From positions 1-47,685 of the forward strand of contig JAJZFQ010000255.1 in NCBI GenBank assembly GCA_021805275.1: a stretch of DNA of 47,685 nucleotides. The letters are read 5' to 3'. Source of the DNA: Pseudomonadota bacterium. GTDB taxonomy: Bacteria > Pseudomonadota > Gammaproteobacteria > Steroidobacterales > Steroidobacteraceae. A program made the position numbers and the translations under genes. Positions 24,660 to 31,992 of the stretch are shown in pieces (position 1 is the first letter of the stretch; the number at the start of each line of letters is the position of its first letter). The notes under the pieces were generated by a model, which worked only from the letters and a program-made list of their open reading frames with translations, was not told where the DNA came from and did no database searches.

Positions 24660-25154
24660 CTACTGCGGGTTGGTCAGCTGCAGATTGAGGATGGTGGAAT
24701 TCTGTATGAGAACGTTGTTACCCGTGTTCTGAATGACGATCGGGATTCCGGAGGAGTTCGAGAACGAGCCCTGGCTGATCATGTTCGAGCCCGTCGTAAG
24801 CTGGGAGGCGACGTTTCCGCTGACGGTTCCAGTCGCATTGTTCGTATTGGTCTCGGTGCCCCCCCGATCCTCGGCGAGTTCCTTGTCGCTGATGAGCGCC
24901 GCAGCGAGAAATGCCTCGACCTTGCTGTTCGGGGCTGGCGGCTTCGCTCGAGCGTGAGCGCCGCCCCTCAAGCCTTTCCGCGCCACGAGGCTCGCGGTGG
25001 GCTTTGCCGGAGCGACCCGCGCGGCGGGTGCCTGCGCGCGGCCCACACTCGTCGCAGTGAGCGGGCCGGAAGGCTGCCCTGCTGAGGCCCGACCGGCCGC
25101 ACCGAGCGCACCAATCATGAGAAGAAACACGGCAAAGGCACAGCGCGAATTCAT
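24660..25154 (-). CDS. Small exported protein with QN-rich C-terminal motif (minor fibre or nucleator candidate)
   Basis: A 164-residue exported protein. The ATG at 25154 is chosen because GGGAG lies 6 bases upstream; the ATG at 25160 abuts the site. After the signal peptide comes a basic Ala/Pro/Lys-rich part, then EAFLAAALISDKELAEDRGG, and a C-terminal region of SNMISQGSFSNSSG followed by IVIQNTGNNVLIQNSTILNL. The QNTG block closely matches the end of the large repeat protein (SQNTGISSLVQQNVNVQA). QN-rich strand-turn repeats of this kind are seen in curlin and Fap proteins. It lies between the major repeat gene and the peptidase, fitting a nucleator or minor subunit. Confidence 0.65.
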   Translation of the reverse strand: MNSRCAFAVFLLMIGALGAAGRASAGQPSGPLTATSVGRAQAPAARVAPAKPTASLVARKGLRGGAHARAKPPAPNSKVEAFLAAALISDKELAEDRGGTETNTNNATGTVSGNVASQLTTGSNMISQGSFSNSSGIPIVIQNTGNNVLIQNSTILNLQLTNPQ

Positions 25155-25168
25155 ATCCATCTCCCGCA

Positions 25169-25205
25169 GCTTCCGGGGCGCAACGCTGCGCTGCGCCCCG
25201 GAAGC
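25169..25205 (-). promoter_or_regulatory. Strong RNA hairpin between the repeat gene and the downstream operon genes
   Basis: Perfect 14-bp arms GCTTCCGGGGCGCA (25169-25182) and TGCGCCCCGGAAGC (25192-25205) with a 9-base loop. It starts 9 bases after the repeat gene's stop and ends just before the next gene's GGGAG. No T-tract follows, so it is more likely an mRNA-stability element or partial terminator that lowers downstream expression relative to the major subunit. Confidence 0.65.
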
Positions 25206-25214
25206 CGCCTGATG

Positions 25215-26867
25215 CTAGTGACCTGTCGCCGACAACGACATGTTCGCCTGCACGTTTACGTTCTGCTGCACCAGGGACGAGATGCCAGTGTTCTGGCTCG
25301 CGACCGTGATGCCGGCACCGTTCGTGAAGGCGGCATTGATGTTGTTGGACATGTCGAACGTCCCGGCTGTGACGGTGTTCGCCCCGCCCGTACCGCCGGC
25401 GCCGCCGACGCCACCGACGGCGCCGTTGCCCACGCCACCGGTTCCGGTCGTGGTGTTCTGGGTACCTCCGGTCCCCGCGCCGCCACTGCCCCCATTGCCA
25501 CCGCTGCCGCCACCTCCGCCGCTGCCGAGGGAAGCCGTAGCGCTGCCGTTGGAAGCGCTGCCGTTGACCGCCGAACCGCCTGCGCCCGTCGTGCCGCCGG
25601 CATTGGAGGCCAGACCGCCGGCGCCACCGGAGGCCGCACCGCCGCTGCCGCCGGTTCCCTGGTTCGGCGTGAACGTGCCGCCGGTCCCGCCGGTCCCGCC
25701 GGTGCCACCTGCGCCACCGGCGCCGCCGCCCCCGCCATTACCCGCGCTCGAGCTGCCATTGCTGGCACTGCCGTTCGTGGCGCTGCCGTTGGTGGCTGTG
25801 CCGCCGAGGCCGCCGGCACCACCCGTGGTCGTGCTGGCAACCGTGTTGGCCGAGCCACCGCCCGTGCCCGCGCCCGCCGTCGAGCCGCCGCCGGTGCCGC
25901 TGCTTCCGCCCGCACCACCGTTACCACCCGTACCGCTCGAGCCCGCACCGCCGGTGCTGGCCGAACCGCCGGAGCCGCCACCGGCGGCGGCACTCAGACC
26001 GCCAAGTGCCGCACCGCCCTTGGCCGATCCACCGCCGGCGCTTGAGGTCCTCACGAAGCCGGCATCACCGCCACTGCCGCCGTCGCCGGCGGTCGCGCTG
26101 CCGTTGCTGGCGCTGCCGTTGCTGGCGCCGCCGTTTGAGGCATAGCCGCCCGCCGCACCCACAGCGCCCATACCGCCGTCGGCCGTCGCACCCGCGCCGC
26201 CCGTTCCGGTGTTGTACGAGTCACCGGCATTGCCGCCATTGGCGCCGCCTCCGTTGCCACCGGTTCCGCCCCGGGCGCCCACGGCGTTCGCACCATTACC
26301 GCCATTGCCTGCGCTGGCGCTGCCGTTGCTGGCGCCGCCGTTGCTCGTGTTGCCATTACTCACCAGCCCGCCGGTCGCACCCACGGCACCCTTGGCGCCA
26401 TTGCCGCCGCTGGTGTTCATGTCCGCGCTCGAACCGCCGCTCGCGCCGCCGTAGCCGGCACCACCCCTGCCGCCGTTGCCACCGGCAGCGCCGTTGCTAT
26501 TGCCGGTGTTCCAGGCCATGTTGCCGACCCCGGAGACGGAGTTGTCCGAGACCGTTCCGTTCAGTGTGGATGTCGCCGCGACCGTCGTATTCCAGGTATC
26601 GTTTGTCGTGGTATTGGTGGTCGTGTTTGCCGTCGTCGTGGTATCCGTTGACGTCAGATTCTTCGTCAGCGTCACCGTCGGGTTGTAGCTGCTGGTGCTC
26701 GTGCTGGTGGACGTATTCGTCTTGTTCGTGGTCAAGGTCTGCGTTTGATTCGCAGAACCGGAGCCGCTATTACTGGCATCGCCGTTGCCAGTGCTGGCCA
26801 GGGCCAGCCCGGATGCCGACGCCAGCGCCAGGGCGACCGCCATGGCTATCAAGCGATTGGTCGTCAT
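25215..26867 (-). CDS. Gly/Asn/Ser-rich repetitive exported protein, major fibre subunit candidate
   Basis: A 550-residue exported protein. Signal peptide: residues 1-25 (ending LALAS). Residues about 30-130 are Thr/Asn/Ser-rich (TSTSTSTSSYNPTVTLTKNL). Residues about 135-500 are glycine-rich with four cassettes built around SNG(S/G)A units followed by long Gly-Gly-X runs, superficially like PE_PGRS proteins or collagen-like glycine domains. The last 45 residues (DMSNNINAAFTNG, SQNTGISSLVQQNVNVQANM) form a QN-rich end shared with the small protein downstream. GGAGG sits 8 bases before the ATG, and a near-perfect sigma54 promoter about 100 bases before that. No cysteine is present. A secreted fibre or matrix subunit is inferred; no known amyloid family is clearly matched. 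Confidence 0.78.
   Translation of the reverse strand: MTTNRLIAMAVALALASASGLALASTGNGDASNSGSGSANQTQTLTTNKTNTSTSTSTSSYNPTVTLTKNLTSTDTTTTANTTTNTTTNDTWNTTVAATSTLNGTVSDNSVSGVGNMAWNTGNSNGAAGGNGGRGGAGYGGASGGSSADMNTSGGNGAKGAVGATGGLVSNGNTSNGGASNGSASAGNGGNGANAVGARGGTGGNGGGANGGNAGDSYNTGTGGAGATADGGMGAVGAAGGYASNGGASNGSASNGSATAGDGGSGGDAGFVRTSSAGGGSAKGGAALGGLSAAAGGGSGGSASTGGAGSSGTGGNGGAGGSSGTGGGSTAGAGTGGGSANTVASTTTGGAGGLGGTATNGSATNGSASNGSSSAGNGGGGGAGGAGGTGGTGGTGGTFTPNQGTGGSGGAASGGAGGLASNAGGTTGAGGSAVNGSASNGSATASLGSGGGGGSGGNGGSGGAGTGGTQNTTTGTGGVGNGAVGGVGGAGGTGGANTVTAGTFDMSNNINAAFTNGAGITVASQNTGISSLVQQNVNVQANMSLSATGH
25500..26366 (-). repeat. Four degenerate Asn-Gly-Ser-Ala cassettes inside the repeat protein gene
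   Basis: Blocks at about 25500-25585, 25720-25805, 26060-26145 and 26281-26366 each encode two or three tandem (S/T/V)NG(S/G/T)(A/S) units followed by a glycine-rich run. Spacing alternates between about 220 and 340 bases. The DNA copies differ at many wobble positions, so they are old or diversified duplications. Confidence 0.65.
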
Positions 26868-26965
26868 GGAAAATACCTCCGCAAATTGGATGGTTTCAAC
26901 GCAGCGTCGCGCGGCCTCGCCGCTCACCGATGCGCGGCGCCGAAATCCGGCGCCCCAGCCTCTGA

Positions 26966-26981
26966 AGCAACGAACGTGCCA
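26966..26981 (-). promoter_or_regulatory. Sigma54 (-24/-12) promoter of the fibre operon
   Basis: On the minus strand the sequence reads TGGCACG-TTCG-TTGCT, matching the RpoN consensus TGGCACG-N4-TTGCW at every fixed position. Transcription would begin near 26955, leaving a leader of roughly 90 bases before the ATG at 26867. The VpsR-like AAA+ protein encoded at 20522 is the natural activator. Confidence 0.85.
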
Positions 26982-27399
26982 TCGGCGTCACGGCGCGCAA
27001 GCACTTGAGTTGAAAGGGAAAAGATAATGCGAGACCAGGTCCGCAAGTGGATCGGTTTCGAAACATGTGTCGGCAACGTACGCCGCCTTTGCCTCTCGGC
27101 AGCCTCGCCTCTGGGCCGGGGCGGCGCGACAGGCTGACACAGATGTCCTCGCGCACAGGTCTTGTGCGCGGCGTTGAGTCGTTCAATCGGCCCGCTGCAC
27201 GTGCTCGCTATCGCGCCGGAGTGCAACCGCAGCACGCTTTAACCGCCACGGCACGGGAGCCGATCGGGACCACGCAACGCCGGTGGCCGGATGGGCGCCC
27301 GTCACGTCGCGCAGTCCTGGGGGCTCTGCAGTGCGCCGGCTTTCGCCGGGGTCGCCGCGCTCGAGGGCCTGGATGGGTCCGCGTGACGGTGGCGGGACC
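26982..27399 (-). other. Intergenic region upstream of the fibre promoter
   Basis: About 420 bases with no gene. It separates the fibre promoter from the end of the EAL gene and holds two inverted repeats at 27136-27170 that could bind an enhancer-binding protein. Short open frames here are not convincing. Confidence 0.5.
27136..27170. promoter_or_regulatory. Candidate upstream activator sites for the fibre promoter
   Basis: GACA-CAGA-TGTC (27136-27147) is followed by a perfect 8-bp inverted repeat CGCGCACA-GGTCT-TGTGCGCG (27150-27170). They lie about 155-190 bases upstream of the -24 box, the usual distance for sigma54 enhancer sites. No T-tract is present, which argues against a terminator. 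Confidence 0.4.
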
Positions 27400-29490
27400 T
27401 CACGCACCTGCAGTGCGGACCTCCTCGAGCCAGCGGCCGGTGAGCTCATCGAGCAGTTGCGCGCGCACCTGTGCGCGCTGCGGACCGGTGCGCCCGGCGG
27501 CCGTTGCGAGCTGGTGATGTCGGCTGAGCAGCCGCTCGAGCGTGCCGCCGTGCAGCGGGTTGGCCCGGATGAACTCATCGACGATGGCCCGCGCGCCGAC
27601 GAACTGCGCCACCAGCTCGGGTCGATCCTCGATGGCGGCGATCTGCTGCTCCCAGAGCAGGTAGGCGGCCATCGCACCGATGGCGGTGCGCGGCCGGCGA
27701 GCATTGACCGGGTAGCGGTAGCCGCGCAGCCACCCCGACACCTCCTCTCGCGCCATCGGGCGGGCGATGCCGTAGCCCTGTCCGCGGTCCGCGCCCAGCA
27801 CCGCGGCCGCCTCGACAATCCCGAGGTTCTCCAGGCCTTCGACGGTCACCGGAATGTCGAACGCGTGCGCCAGGCGAGTCAGGTACAGCATGAACTCCAC
27901 GGCCCGCTTCGGCTGGCGCAGCGCCCCGCGCACCAGACCGCCGTCGATCTTGACCTCATCGAACGGATATTGATCCATGCGCAGCAGCGAGCTGTGCCCC
28001 GAGCCCAGATCGTCCTGGGCGATCTGCACCCCGGCGGCGCGCAGGGACTTCAGCGCCTCGTGCTGTTCGGCCGTCCAGTCCCCCCCGTCGGGTGTCTCGA
28101 GCACCTCGAGCTGCACGCGGTGGGCGGCCAGATTGCAGCGCTGTAGCACCGACAGGCAGGTTCGCTCGTAGCGCCGGTCCAGAAACCCCGCGGCGGGGAA
28201 ATTGATGGCCAGGGTGACCGTGATCCCGTCGCCCTCGAGCAGCTGCGCGTCGGTGCCCAGCTGCTCAAGACCGAGTTCGAACAATCGGTGCAGTTCGTCT
28301 GCGCCGAACGCGGGCAGGAACCGCTGCGGCGCAATCAGCTCGCCGCTCGCGGCCCGCAGGCGCGCCAGCGCCTCGAGCTTCACGAGACGCCCGTCGGACA
28401 GGTTGATGATCGGCTGGTAGTGGAACACCAGACGGCGCTCCCCGAGCAGCCGCCGGTACGCCTGCTGCGTGCGCAGCGGCACGACCGCTGCGGACATGCG
28501 CTGCTCGACGGCGGCGCTGAGCAGCAGCTGCGCGTGACGCAGCAGTCCCTGCATGCTGGCGGTGGAGAACAGGCCCGGCCAGGCGCTATAGAGGCTGACG
28601 AGGGCGATCGAGCGGCCCTGCGCATCGAGCAACGGCACCGCGGCGCTCGAACGAAAGCCCAGGCGTGCGCCGATTTCATGCCAGGGAGCTTTGTCCGACT
28701 CGCGCAGCCACGCATCGGAGACGACGATCTCCCCGCTGCGCCAGGCGCGCCCCCCGGGTCCCTGGCCGGCGGGGAGCAGCGGATCGACGCTGAGCCGGGG
28801 TACCGCGCCGCTCTCCATGGCGTGGTGGTAGGCCTCGGCCGGTGCACCGTAGGACTGCTCGACCTGCAGCTCCCCTGCGGCGTCGACCCGCGCGAAGAAC
28901 GCGCAGATGCTGCCCGGCAGCGCACCGATGGTCTCCAGCGCACCGTGCACCAGGTCGCAAAGGTTCTCGGCCGAGAGCACGTGATGATTGAGTTCGGCGA
29001 ACGCTGCGGCGCTGGCGGCGTCGATGTTCGCATACCGCTGCAGCTGTCCCTGCAGATCGCAGAGCAGGCGTTGTGCCATCAGGTGCACCAACCGTTCGCG
29101 GGTCTCGCTCGCGCCGATGCGTTGCTGCAGCAGACCGTACAGGCGGTTCTGGTAAAAGGCATAGGCCTCGATCAGCACCGACAGGCCCACGCCGGTCAGC
29201 TGGTGCACCGCCCCGGCACGCTGCGCCCGCTGCAGGTGCGCCGCGCGCTCGAGGTCCGCCGAGAGCATCGAGCGGATGTGCTCGGCCTCGCGCCCGCACA
29301 GCTGAGCGAACTCCGCCGCTGAGAGCGCCGCGATGACCCGCGGCATGCGGTCCGTGTCGCGCAGGAGCGCGTAGAACTCACCGACCGCTTCGGGGGCGAG
29401 CACGGCAAAATCGCTCTGCAGCGGGTGCAGCAGCTCGCTGGCGAGGGGGCCATACGGATCGGTCACGGCCGCTTGCGGATCGACCATCAT
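27400..29490 (-). CDS. Globin-coupled GAF-EAL cyclic-di-GMP phosphodiesterase
   Basis: A protein of about 696 residues. The N-terminal 160 residues resemble a globin-coupled sensor; the proximal His is probably in GAVHQLTGVGLSVLIEAYAF. A GAF domain follows (residues about 165-340; SICAFFARVDAAGELQVEQS, FRSSAAVPLLDAQGRSIALV). The EAL domain (about 365-600) keeps the key residues: LEALARL, the Asn in AINFPAAGF, the Glu in LEVLETP, DD in IAQDDLGSGHSSL, the Lys in DEVKIDGGL, and Glu in VEGLEN, so it is likely active on c-di-GMP. A helical C-terminus of about 100 residues is unassigned. AGGAG fits the ATGs at 29490/29487; the frame extends to 29514. Oxygen or NO control of biofilm is inferred. Confidence 0.85.
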   Translation of the reverse strand: MMVDPQAAVTDPYGPLASELLHPLQSDFAVLAPEAVGEFYALLRDTDRMPRVIAALSAAEFAQLCGREAEHIRSMLSADLERAAHLQRAQRAGAVHQLTGVGLSVLIEAYAFYQNRLYGLLQQRIGASETRERLVHLMAQRLLCDLQGQLQRYANIDAASAAAFAELNHHVLSAENLCDLVHGALETIGALPGSICAFFARVDAAGELQVEQSYGAPAEAYHHAMESGAVPRLSVDPLLPAGQGPGGRAWRSGEIVVSDAWLRESDKAPWHEIGARLGFRSSAAVPLLDAQGRSIALVSLYSAWPGLFSTASMQGLLRHAQLLLSAAVEQRMSAAVVPLRTQQAYRRLLGERRLVFHYQPIINLSDGRLVKLEALARLRAASGELIAPQRFLPAFGADELHRLFELGLEQLGTDAQLLEGDGITVTLAINFPAAGFLDRRYERTCLSVLQRCNLAAHRVQLEVLETPDGGDWTAEQHEALKSLRAAGVQIAQDDLGSGHSSLLRMDQYPFDEVKIDGGLVRGALRQPKRAVEFMLYLTRLAHAFDIPVTVEGLENLGIVEAAAVLGADRGQGYGIARPMAREEVSGWLRGYRYPVNARRPRTAIGAMAAYLLWEQQIAAIEDRPELVAQFVGARAIVDEFIRANPLHGGTLERLLSRHHQLATAAGRTGPQRAQVRAQLLDELTGRWLEEVRTAGA

Positions 29491-29570
29491 GCCGCTCCTC
29501 ATCGAACCAGACACGCACCGCGGCGCCTGCGAGGGGTTGCGCCGGCCGCGGCGAAACCGCGCTCAGCCGG

Positions 29571-29608
29571 GATTGTGCACCACCGGGGAGCGCCCGTCGT
29601 GCACAATC
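29571..29608. promoter_or_regulatory. Perfect 10-bp inverted repeat upstream of the EAL gene
   Basis: GATTGTGCAC (29571-29580) and GTGCACAATC (29599-29608) are exact reverse complements separated by 18 bases, and each contains the palindrome GTGCAC. The arms lie 80-120 bases before the EAL start and downstream of the LytTR gene. A site for the neighbouring LytTR regulator is plausible, though LytTR sites are usually direct repeats. Confidence 0.6.
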
Positions 29609-29626
29609 TATCGGCTCCGGCTACCG

Positions 29627-30415
29627 TCACTGCGGCGGGGATTTGAAGGGCTCCAGGCCCCGGCGCACCGCCTCGCGCTGACTCTCGCTGCTGGTGACCG
29701 TGGTGCCGCTGGCGAGCACGAGGATGAAGTCCCCCCGCAATGTGCGGCTGATTTCGCGCACCTGGTTGAGGTTCACCAGCCACGAGCGGCTCACGCGCAG
29801 CATCGGCAGGATCTGCAGCTTGCGCTCCATCTGCTGCAGCGTGTCGCGCTCCGCGATGCTCTCCCGGCCCACGATCAGCTGGACGTAATTGCGGTCCGCC
29901 TTGACGGCCTCGATCAGCTCGATGTCGAGCAGTCGCTGAGAGGGGCCGATTCCGACCAGCATGCGGGGACGGGCGTCGCGCTGCCGCTCGCGGGCGTGCT
30001 CGAGCTTCTCGATCACCGCCTGGAGCGCCTCGCTCCGTTGGCTCGCGCTTTCGACCGCCACACGCCGCCGCACCCGCTGCAGCGTGTCGGCGAAGCGATC
30101 CCGATCGAACGGCTTGAGCAGGTAGTCGACGGCGCTCAACTCGAAGGCCTCGGCGGCGTACTGGTCATAGGCCGTCACGAACACCACGAGCGGCGGTGTG
30201 CGCCGCTCGAGCGAGCGGACCAGTGCGATGCCATCCATCGATTTCATCTTGATATCGAGGAAGATCAGGTTCGGCGGCGTGCGCCGGATGGCCTCGAGCG
30301 CCGTCTGGCCATCGCAATATTCCCCGACGACGCGCAAATCCGCCTCCGCCTCGCAGTACTCGCGCAGCGCGCGCCGCCCGGCAACCTCGTCATCGACCAG
30401 AATGACCTCGAGCAT
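29627..30415 (-). CDS. LytTR-family response regulator
   Basis: A 262-residue regulator. The receiver domain has the acidic pair in VILVDDE, the phosphoacceptor D54 in LIFLDIKM, and the conserved Thr and Lys in VFVTAYDQ and DYLLKPFDRD. A charged linker (residues 120-150, ERQRDARPR) leads to a LytTR DNA-binding domain at about 155-255 (IEAVKADRNYVQLIVG, MLRVSRSWLVNLNQV). It is 11 bases downstream of the sensor kinase gene and forms a two-gene operon with it. Similar pairs (AlgR/FimS, LytSR) govern exopolysaccharide, pili or cell lysis; the target here could include the EAL gene. Confidence 0.9.
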   Translation of the reverse strand: MLEVILVDDEVAGRRALREYCEAEADLRVVGEYCDGQTALEAIRRTPPNLIFLDIKMKSMDGIALVRSLERRTPPLVVFVTAYDQYAAEAFELSAVDYLLKPFDRDRFADTLQRVRRRVAVESASQRSEALQAVIEKLEHARERQRDARPRMLVGIGPSQRLLDIELIEAVKADRNYVQLIVGRESIAERDTLQQMERKLQILPMLRVSRSWLVNLNQVREISRTLRGDFILVLASGTTVTSSESQREAVRRGLEPFKSPPQ

Positions 30416-30426
30416 TGCAATGCCTC

Positions 30427-31539
30427 CTAACGGGTTGTCGGCACGATCAGTTCGAGCAGACGCGGCAGACGGATCTCACTCGTCCAGCGCCCCGGCGGTC
30501 CCGCCCCGGCCAGCAGCTGCGCACGGCCGGGAAAGTGAATGGCGAGCCGCTCGCGCACGTTACGCAGGCCGATGCCCTCGGAGCGTCCCGGCACCGGCAC
30601 CGCCATGGTGTTGATGACACGCAACGTCAGGTGCGCCTCGGTGGCCTCGACCTGCACCTCGACCGTCACGATCCCGGACTGACCGGCCAACCCGTGCGCC
30701 ACCGCGTTCTCCACCAGGGGCTGGAGAATTAGGCTCGGCACCCACACCTCGCGCAGTTCCTCGGCGCCCGGAACGCTCACCTGCAGGCGCTCGGCGAAGC
30801 GCCGCTGCTGCACCTCCAGATACAGACGCGCCAGCGCGAGTTCCTCCTCGAGGCGCCAGAACTCGCGTTCGCTGGCGTTGAGCAGACGGCGCAGCAGCTC
30901 TCCGAGCCGCACGACCAGGGTGCGCGCGGCGGGCGGGTCCCAGTCGATCTGACCATGAATGGTGTGCAGCAGGTTGAACAGCGAGTGCGGCGAGAGCTGC
31001 ACGCGCAGCGCAGCCAGCCGTGCCGTCGCAAGCCCGCGCTCCAGGCAGGCCGAACGGATCTCCGCATCCCGCAGCGAGCGATACAGCTCAAAGCCCCGCA
31101 CCAGCGCAATGGCGAATCCATAGGTGAGCAGGAACTCCATCAGACTCGACAACCACACCGGCGCGGCAAGCGCGGCGGCCTGCGCCATGGAATTCACCTG
31201 CACGTGCGGTGCGGCCGCGAGATCTCCGGCCAGTACATCACCCAACACCAGACACGGTGCCGCGAGCCCCGCGAAGGCGATTCCGAGCAGCAGCTGCGGT
31301 CCCACCCGGCGCGTGAGCGGCGTCCAGCCGATACGCCGCGAGGCCCACAGGCAGCCGAGCAGCACCGGGTACAGGAGCAGGTGCTGCAGCAGCTGTGGTC
31401 CCCAGGGCGCATAGAAGTGCGATACGTGCAGGACGTCGAGTGCGGACTGCAGGCTCTGGGCGCTCAGGCTGTCGGCCGCTGCGACATACATCCAGAAGCC
31501 ACTGATGATGAGCAGCGAGACGCGCCGGCGCTCACTCAC
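30427..31539 (-). CDS. LytS/AlgZ-like membrane sensor histidine kinase
   Basis: A 370-residue kinase. Four or five hydrophobic segments span residues about 8-150 without a large periplasmic domain. The HisKA_7TM/His_kinase domain has the phosphoacceptor H185 in LSPHSLFNLLHTI (family consensus PHFLFN) and the ATP-binding blocks LILQPLVENAVAHGL and GIGLRNVRERL. It is the first gene of the kinase-regulator pair. The signal is unknown; the lack of a sensory domain suggests sensing within the membrane. Confidence 0.88.
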   Translation of the reverse strand: MSERRRVSLLIISGFWMYVAAADSLSAQSLQSALDVLHVSHFYAPWGPQLLQHLLLYPVLLGCLWASRRIGWTPLTRRVGPQLLLGIAFAGLAAPCLVLGDVLAGDLAAAPHVQVNSMAQAAALAAPVWLSSLMEFLLTYGFAIALVRGFELYRSLRDAEIRSACLERGLATARLAALRVQLSPHSLFNLLHTIHGQIDWDPPAARTLVVRLGELLRRLLNASEREFWRLEEELALARLYLEVQQRRFAERLQVSVPGAEELREVWVPSLILQPLVENAVAHGLAGQSGIVTVEVQVEATEAHLTLRVINTMAVPVPGRSEGIGLRNVRERLAIHFPGRAQLLAGAGPPGRWTSEIRLPRLLELIVPTTR

Positions 31540-31992
31540 GGTTCACCTGCCCCAGCGTGACACCCTGCTGCAGCCCGGCGCGGTGCTGCGCCCGGTGTGG
31601 AGGGACGAAACCGACGCAAGCAGGGACGATCTCGTTGTTCCCCGCCTCCCCATAAGACGACTTGGAGCGTCTCATATCCTCATGGTCTCGCGTAACGCCG
31701 AAACCCCCGTCGAACATGCCCGTCAGGCCCTGGTCCGCGCGGCGTTGCGACTCCTGGGACTGCCGCGGCGCGGCCGCCGGGGCGAGTTCGAGCGTATGCG
31801 CCGGTTGGTTTTTGGACCTGTCGAGTTTAGGACCGGGCCCTGCCCCCGGCAACAACCTGTCGACGCACCGGACCGCACGCGCACGGCCGTCTCGATTCCC
31901 TGCACCGCACCGCGCGCGGGCGCATCGAACCGCCGGCGGTGCGCCCCGTATCGCCCGTATCGCACTCATCCGCATCCACACGCGAGGCTCCC
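31540..31992 (+). other. Divergent intergenic region before the methyltransferase gene
   Basis: About 450 bases between the kinase gene (minus) and the borosin-type methyltransferase (plus). It should hold both promoters. Open frames here show no recognisable domain. No -24/-12 element or clear dyad was found. Confidence 0.4.

Noticed and set aside
25212..26145. Long plus-strand frames rich in Pro, Ala or Arg
   Set aside because: They are reverse translations of the Gly-rich repeat gene; the minus frame has a signal peptide, ribosome binding site and sigma54 promoter.
25500..26366. Regularly spaced repeats considered as a CRISPR array
   Set aside because: The repeats are degenerate, in frame and of coding type, with no constant repeat or cas genes.
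27150..27170. Perfect hairpin considered as terminator of the EAL gene
   Set aside because: It is more than 200 bases past the stop and lacks a T-tract; a regulatory site is more likely.
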